A stretch of DNA of 9,610 nt from Planctomycetota bacterium (lineage in GTDB: Bacteria; Planctomycetota; PUPC01; DSUN01). The first letter of the stretch is position 1, and each line of letters opens with the position of its first letter. The translations under genes and the position numbers were made by a program. The DNA lies in assembly GCA_016872875.1 (NCBI GenBank), contig VGYW01000325.1:1-9610 (forward strand), given 5' to 3'. The notes under the pieces are model-generated. The model saw only the letters and a list, made by a program, of their open reading frames with translations, made no database searches and was not told the DNA's origin. This document shows positions 6,448-9,610 of the stretch, in pieces.

Positions 6448-7961
6448 TGTCCTCCCGTGGCCAGGCGCATGACGCCCTCTTGGGTCGCCTCGGCACGCGA
6501 GAGCTCGCCCGCGATAGTCCCCTCACGGACGACGAGGATGCGGTCGCTCATCCCCAGGACCTCGGGCAGCTCGGAGGAGACCATGAGGACTCCGACGCCC
6601 TGTCGGGCGAGCTGGCCCATGAGGGCGTAGACCTCGGCCTTCGCCCCGACGTCAATGCCGCGCGTCGGCTCGTCCAGGAGCAGCACCCGCGGCTTGAGGG
6701 CCAGCCAGCGGGCCAGCACCACCTTCTGCTGGTTCCCGCCGCTGAGGAACTGCACCTGCTGCTCAGCCGAGGGCGTGCGGATGCGGAGCTGGCCGATCAT
6801 CGAGCCAACGAGCTCCCGCTCCGCCCGCCTCCGCACGAAGTCGAGGCGCGACAACCGGTCCAGCCCAGCCGAGGTCATGTTCTCGCGCACCGCGAGCATG
6901 AGGAAGAGCCCCTGCTCCTTGCGGTTCTCGGTGACGAGTCCCATGCCGGCCCGGATGGCGTCGCGGGGCGAGCGGATGGCGGCGGGCTTTCCGCCGACCC
7001 GAATCTCGCCGGCGTCGGGGCGGTCAACCCCGAAGATGGCGCGCGCGATCTCCGTGCGCCCGGCCCCCACGAGGCCCGCCAGGCTCACGATCTCCCCCGC
7101 CCGCACCGCCAGGCTCACGTCGCGCACGCGGGACGCGGCACGCGACAGCCCCCGCACCTCAAGGGCGGCCTCGCCCAGCGCCACCGGCTCCCTTCGGAAC
7201 ATCTCGCCCAGCTCCCGGCCGACCATCATCCGCACTATCGTGTCGGTGGCACAGGCGTCCCCGCCTGTGGCCCCGCCCACGCGGACGGCCAGCTCGCCCG
7301 CGTTCCGACCGTCCCGCAGCACGACCACGCGGTCGGCCAGGGCGAAGACCTCCTCCAGACGGTGCGAGATGTAGATGACGGCGACCCCCTGCCCCTTGAG
7401 GCGGCGCACCAGGCCGAAGAGCTTCGCCGTCTCGTGCTCCGTCAGCGCCGCCGTCGGCTCGTCCATCACGATGAGCTTCGCCTGGAACGAGACGGCCTTG
7501 GCGATCTCCACCATCTGCTGCTCGGCCACGCTCAGGGCCGCGACCGGCCGGCGGGCGTCGAGCGGCAGCTCGAGCGAATCCAGGATGCGCTGCGTGTCCG
7601 CCCGCATGCGCCCGAAGGCCACCGTGCCGAGGGCGGTCCGCGGCTGGCGCCCCACGAAGACGTTCTCCGCCACCGACAGCGGCGGGGCCAGGTTGAACTC
7701 CTGGTAGATCACCGCGATGCCGAGGCGTTGGGCCTCGTGCGGGCTGTACCGGCCGAGGCGTCGCCCGCCGAAGACCGTCTCCCCTGCGTCCGCGCGGTAG
7801 CAGCCCGAGAGGACCTTGATGAGCGTTGACTTCCCCGCCCCGTTCTCGCCCACGAGAGCCACGGCCTCGCCGGCCGCCACGTCGAGCGCCACGCCGTCGA
7901 GCGCCTGGACGCCCGGGAAGGCCTTCGAGATGCCGCGCATTTCCAGAAGAGGTCTTGGCAT
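6444..7961 (-). CDS. Sugar ABC transporter ATP-binding protein, RbsA/MglA/XylG family, two nucleotide-binding domains
   Basis: 505 aa from ATG 7961, close to E. coli RbsA in length. NBD1: Walker A GENGAGKST (residues 38-46), Q-loop YQEFNL (Gln87), signature LSVAEQQ (143-149), Walker B LIVMDEPT (163-170), H-loop His200. NBD2 is the usual half-degenerate copy: GLVGAGRTE (296-304), signature LSGGNQQK (406-413), Walker B LLLDEPTRGIDVGAK (427-441). The frame is open to 8063, but the extra 34 residues are translated inverted-repeat DNA, so 7961 (MPRPLLEMRGISKAFPGV) is preferred. Its ribosome site is poor: AGGA lies only 1 nt away. A VGGATGGDACAT stretch in the inter-domain linker (about residues 228-239) is encoded by a short palindrome and looks like an in-frame insertion. 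It powers import with the permease that overlaps its stop. Confidence 0.95.
   Translation of the reverse strand: MPRPLLEMRGISKAFPGVQALDGVALDVAAGEAVALVGENGAGKSTLIKVLSGCYRADAGETVFGGRRLGRYSPHEAQRLGIAVIYQEFNLAPPLSVAENVFVGRQPRTALGTVAFGRMRADTQRILDSLELPLDARRPVAALSVAEQQMVEIAKAVSFQAKLIVMDEPTAALTEHETAKLFGLVRRLKGQGVAVIYISHRLEEVFALADRVVVLRDGRNAGELAVRVGGATGGDACATDTIVRMMVGRELGEMFRREPVALGEAALEVRGLSRAASRVRDVSLAVRAGEIVSLAGLVGAGRTEIARAIFGVDRPDAGEIRVGGKPAAIRSPRDAIRAGMGLVTENRKEQGLFLMLAVRENMTSAGLDRLSRLDFVRRRAERELVGSMIGQLRIRTPSAEQQVQFLSGGNQQKVVLARWLALKPRVLLLDEPTRGIDVGAKAEVYALMGQLARQGVGVLMVSSELPEVLGMSDRILVVREGTIAGELSRAEATQEGVMRLATGGQ
7248..7271. repeat. Short palindromic repeat inserted in frame in the ATPase gene
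   Basis: CACAGGCG (7250-7257) and CGCCTGTG (7262-7269) form an 8-bp stem with a 4-nt loop. Similar 'GGCACAGGC...GCCTGTG' palindromes recur as dispersed repeats in planctomycete-like genomes (from memory). It encodes part of the extra linker residues of the ATPase. Confidence 0.65.
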
Positions 7962-7983
7962 GTCCTGTTGCCGGTGCGCGCCG

Positions 7984-8068
7984 CGTCCGTGTGCGTCCGT
8001 GTCTGTCCGTGTCGAGGGCACGAGCCGCGCTTCGCGCCGACACGGACAGACACGGACAAACACGGACG
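7984..8068. repeat. 31-bp near-perfect inverted repeat made of 10-bp tandem units, between the binding-protein and ATPase genes
   Basis: The left arm (7984-8014) and right arm (8038-8068) match as reverse complements at 29 of 31 positions. Each arm is built from tandem variants of a 10-mer (CACGGACAGA, CACGGACAAA, CACGGACGAG on the plus strand at 8041-8070). The 23-nt loop holds its own small GC hairpin (GCGC TTC GCGC, about 8027-8037). In the operon transcript this would fold into a very stable stem between the binding-protein stop (8092) and the ATPase start (7961). There is no T-tract, so it is not a clear intrinsic terminator. It may protect the upstream mRNA or reduce downstream expression. 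Confidence 0.85.
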
Positions 8069-8091
8069 AGCCCGTAGAGAGACAGCGCGCG

Positions 8092-9102
8092 TCACTTCTT
8101 CCCCGCCGGCTTCACGCGGTACTTCGCCACGTCCTTGGGCCACACCACCGTGACGCCGGTGTCCATGATCTCCTTGCCCGCCAGGGGGCGGTCGAACGCC
8201 TTCTTCTCGCGGTGCTGCCGTGCGAACTCGGCGAGCCTCTCGATGGCTAGCCGGCCCATCTCGCCGGTGTTCTGGGCCAGCGTGCAGTCAATGTAGCCCT
8301 CCACCATCAGGTCAAGGATGTCGTCGGTCGTGTCGAAGGCCACGATGCGTATCTCGCCGGGTTTCTTGCCGGCGCCCTTGGCGGCGAGTGCGGCGCCCGG
8401 GCCGGCGAAGGCGTTGGAGCCGAAGAAGCCCTTGAGCGCGGGACGGGCCACAAGCGCCGTCTCGGCCACCTGGCGAGCCGTCTCCGCCTTCTCCTGGTTG
8501 TAGAGCACGTCGGCCAGCTCGATGCTCGTGCCCGCCACGCCCTCCTTGAAGCCCTCGATCCGCTCGTTGAGGTTCCAGGCTCCGGGCTTTCCGCCGATCA
8601 CCTGCACGAGGAGCTTCTCCCCCGCGGCCTCGGTCGCCTCTCTCGCGCCGAGGAGCTTCTTCATCTCCTCCGCGCCCACGCGCCCGCCCTGGCGGTTATC
8701 CGTCCCGATGTACATCAGCCGCTCGCTCTCCGGCGAATCGCTGTCGAAAGTCACCACGGCGATGCCGGCCTCGATGGCCCGGCGGACGACGTCCTTGACC
8801 GATTCGGGGTCGTTCGGCGAGATGGCGATCCCGTCGTAGCCCTGCGAGATGAGGGTCTCGACGATCGTGATCTGCTTGTCCACGCTCGCCTCGGGCGGCC
8901 CCCAGAAGGTGGCCTCGACGCCGAGGCGCGCCGCCGCCGCGTTCATCCCCTCGCGCACCCCCTCCCAGTAGGGGTGGCCGATGGACTTCGGCACGAGGGC
9001 GAAGCGGAGCTTCCCCCCCTTGCGCGCCAGCCCGATGGCGAACACCACCACGATGGCCGCCGCCAGCACCACGATCACCACACGGCTCACGGTCTTGCCC
9101 AT
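8092..9102 (-). CDS. Periplasmic sugar-binding protein of an ABC transporter (Peripla_BP_4 / RbsB-like)
   Basis: 336 aa from ATG 9102, preceded by GGAGGAG with a 5-nt spacer. It captures a sugar outside the membrane and delivers it to the permease. The N-terminus is MGKTVSR, then a long hydrophobic stretch (about residues 8-24), then a basic RKGGK. There is no lipobox, so it is either an uncleaved anchor or cleaved weakly near Ala26. The type I periplasmic-binding fold is clear: RFALVPKSIGHPYWEGVREG (33-52), the DKQITIVETLISQGYDGIAISPND segment (75-98), the hinge FDSDSPESERLMYIGTDNRQGG (119-140), FFGSNAFAGPGAALA (226-240), IVAFDTTDDILDLMVEG (253-269) and TLAQNTGEMG (274-283). Asp120, Arg181, Asn230, Asp257 and Gln277 fit ligand-contact positions (inference). 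First gene of the operon, directly after its promoter; sugar specificity unknown. Confidence 0.95.
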   Translation of the reverse strand: MGKTVSRVVIVVLAAAIVVVFAIGLARKGGKLRFALVPKSIGHPYWEGVREGMNAAAARLGVEATFWGPPEASVDKQITIVETLISQGYDGIAISPNDPESVKDVVRRAIEAGIAVVTFDSDSPESERLMYIGTDNRQGGRVGAEEMKKLLGAREATEAAGEKLLVQVIGGKPGAWNLNERIEGFKEGVAGTSIELADVLYNQEKAETARQVAETALVARPALKGFFGSNAFAGPGAALAAKGAGKKPGEIRIVAFDTTDDILDLMVEGYIDCTLAQNTGEMGRLAIERLAEFARQHREKKAFDRPLAGKEIMDTGVTVVWPKDVAKYRVKPAGKK

Positions 9103-9107
9103 CGCGT

Positions 9108-9114
9108 CTCCTCC
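9108..9114 (-). promoter_or_regulatory. Strong ribosome binding site of the sugar-binding-protein gene
   Basis: GGAGGAG on the minus strand, 5 nt before ATG 9102. It rules out the longer in-frame start at 9231, whose N-terminus would be translated promoter DNA. Confidence 0.85.
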
Positions 9115-9143
9115 AGCGCTTAGCCCCTCCGCCTCACGGCAGG

Positions 9144-9172
9144 ATTGTAGCGGATCGGCGCCGGCGCCGCAA
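9144..9172 (-). promoter_or_regulatory. Sigma-70-like promoter of the sugar-uptake operon
   Basis: On the minus strand, TTGCGG (9172-9167), a 17-nt spacer and TACAAT (9149-9144) match the -35/-10 layout, with 5 of 6 bases in the -10. Transcription would begin near 9137, giving a leader of about 35 nt before ATG 9102. A 12-bp perfect palindrome GGCGCCGGCGCC (9157-9168) fills much of the spacer and could be a repressor site, or just GC-rich sequence. No regulator gene is in the window. Confidence 0.65.
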
Positions 9173-9240
9173 GGCCCCTGGCCTGACTGCGCTCTCCCCG
9201 CCCGCGGAGCGCTCGCGGCGACGGTTGACAAGAGCGGCGC

Positions 9241-9610
9241 CGGTCCCGGAGTTGGCCAACTCCGGGACCGCTGCCGCGGTGGCGAACCTCGGGGTGCCCG
9301 GGGTTGCGCACCTCACGATGTCCCCAGGACCGCCTGCTGGGACCGTGAACGCCCGTGGCGTTGCTCCCGGAGTTGGCCAACTCCGGGACCAGGCCTGGGG
9401 CGAGTGTCAGGGCGCCCGGGGTTGCGCACCTCACGATGTCCCCAGGACCGCCTGCTGGGACCGCGAACACCCGTGATGTTGGTCCCGGAGTTGGCCAACT
9501 CCGGGACCAGGCCTGGGGCGAGTGTCAGGGCGCCCGGGGTTGCGCACCTCACGATGTCCCCAGGACCGCCTGCTGGGACCGCGAACACCCGTGGCGTTGG
9601 TCCCGGAGTT
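9241..9610. repeat. Tandem array of a 118-bp unit, each opening with a long perfect palindrome; continues past window end
   Basis: Units begin at 9242, 9363, 9481 and 9599 (last truncated by the window end). Units 2 and 3 are both 118 bp and differ at only three positions. Unit 1 is 121 bp, with a divergent segment at 9270-9295. Each unit starts with the half-site GGTCCCGGAGTTGG followed by its exact reverse complement. The palindrome is 30 bp in unit 1 (9241-9270), 24 bp in unit 2 (one base changed at 9364) and 30 bp in unit 3 (9480-9509). The remainder contains CCAGGCCTGG and a GTTGCGCACCTCACGATG core. Frames are open in several phases because the unit lacks stops, but no Shine-Dalgarno or protein family supports coding. 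Apart from this array and the operon promoter, I see nothing in 9115-9610. Confidence 0.9.

Noticed and set aside
7962..8063. 34-residue N-terminal extension of the ATPase
   Set aside because: It is translated inverted-repeat DNA; RbsA-family proteins start close to MPRPLLEMRG.
9225..9230. TTGACA on the plus strand as a -35 box of a rightward promoter
   Set aside because: No -10 like hexamer lies 16-18 nt downstream; that stretch is the GC-rich palindrome.
9120..9588. Open frames in both directions through the 118-bp array, giving similar repeat peptides
   Set aside because: The same peptide appears in different frames because 118 is not a multiple of three; there is no ribosome site and no domain.
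9241..9610. CRISPR array
   Set aside because: The whole 118-bp unit is repeated, there are no unique spacers of uniform size, and no cas gene is present.

Overview
The window is very GC-rich bacterial DNA, most likely from an uncultured Planctomycetota-type organism (inference). The signs are a beta-propeller (PQQ-like) protein with a cysteine-bearing 'PANGLLY...CAC...ALAP' motif that I know from planctomycetal proteins, envelope lipoproteins, and an unusual load of small dispersed repeats, some of them inside genes. No RNA gene, CRISPR array, phage gene or transposase is visible.

Layout. Positions 1-2132 (+) carry the 3' part of a large PQQ/BamB-like beta-propeller protein whose start lies outside the window. 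A small possible ORF (2143-2253, +) follows. A composite palindromic repeat (2263-2377) then lies between the convergent gene ends. On the minus strand, 2450-3031 encodes a small lipoprotein with a carboxypeptidase-regulatory-like beta-sandwich. The rest of the minus strand, read from 9102 down to 3117, is one tightly packed sugar-uptake operon: periplasmic sugar-binding protein (9102-8092), two-domain RbsA-type ATPase (7961-6444), RbsC-type permease (6447-5479), an aldose 1-epimerase carrying a lipoprotein signal (5467-4325), and a uroporphyrinogen-decarboxylase-superfamily protein of unknown reaction (4316-3117). A good sigma-70-like promoter (TTGCGG, 17 nt, TACAAT) sits just upstream of the binding-protein gene. 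The ATPase stop and permease start overlap as ATGA, the epimerase Shine-Dalgarno overlaps the permease stop, and the last gene's Shine-Dalgarno overlaps the epimerase stop.

Reading the genes together (inference): a pentose or hexose, or a modified sugar, is captured by the binding protein and imported by the ABC transporter. The exported epimerase would equilibrate sugar anomers outside the cytoplasm. The UroD-like protein probably acts on the imported compound or its derivative, but its chemistry cannot be read from sequence. The lipoprotein at 2450-3031 may be a distal member or an independent gene.

The most unusual part is the repeat content. There is a 118-bp tandem array running off the right end, each unit carrying a 24- to 30-bp perfect palindrome. 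A near-perfect 31-bp inverted repeat built of 10-bp units lies between the binding-protein and ATPase genes. A short palindrome appears to have been inserted in frame in the ATPase inter-domain linker. Two simple repeats form a linker of the propeller protein. No clear new defence or mobile system is present; the interest is in how these repeats may shape the operon and its proteins.
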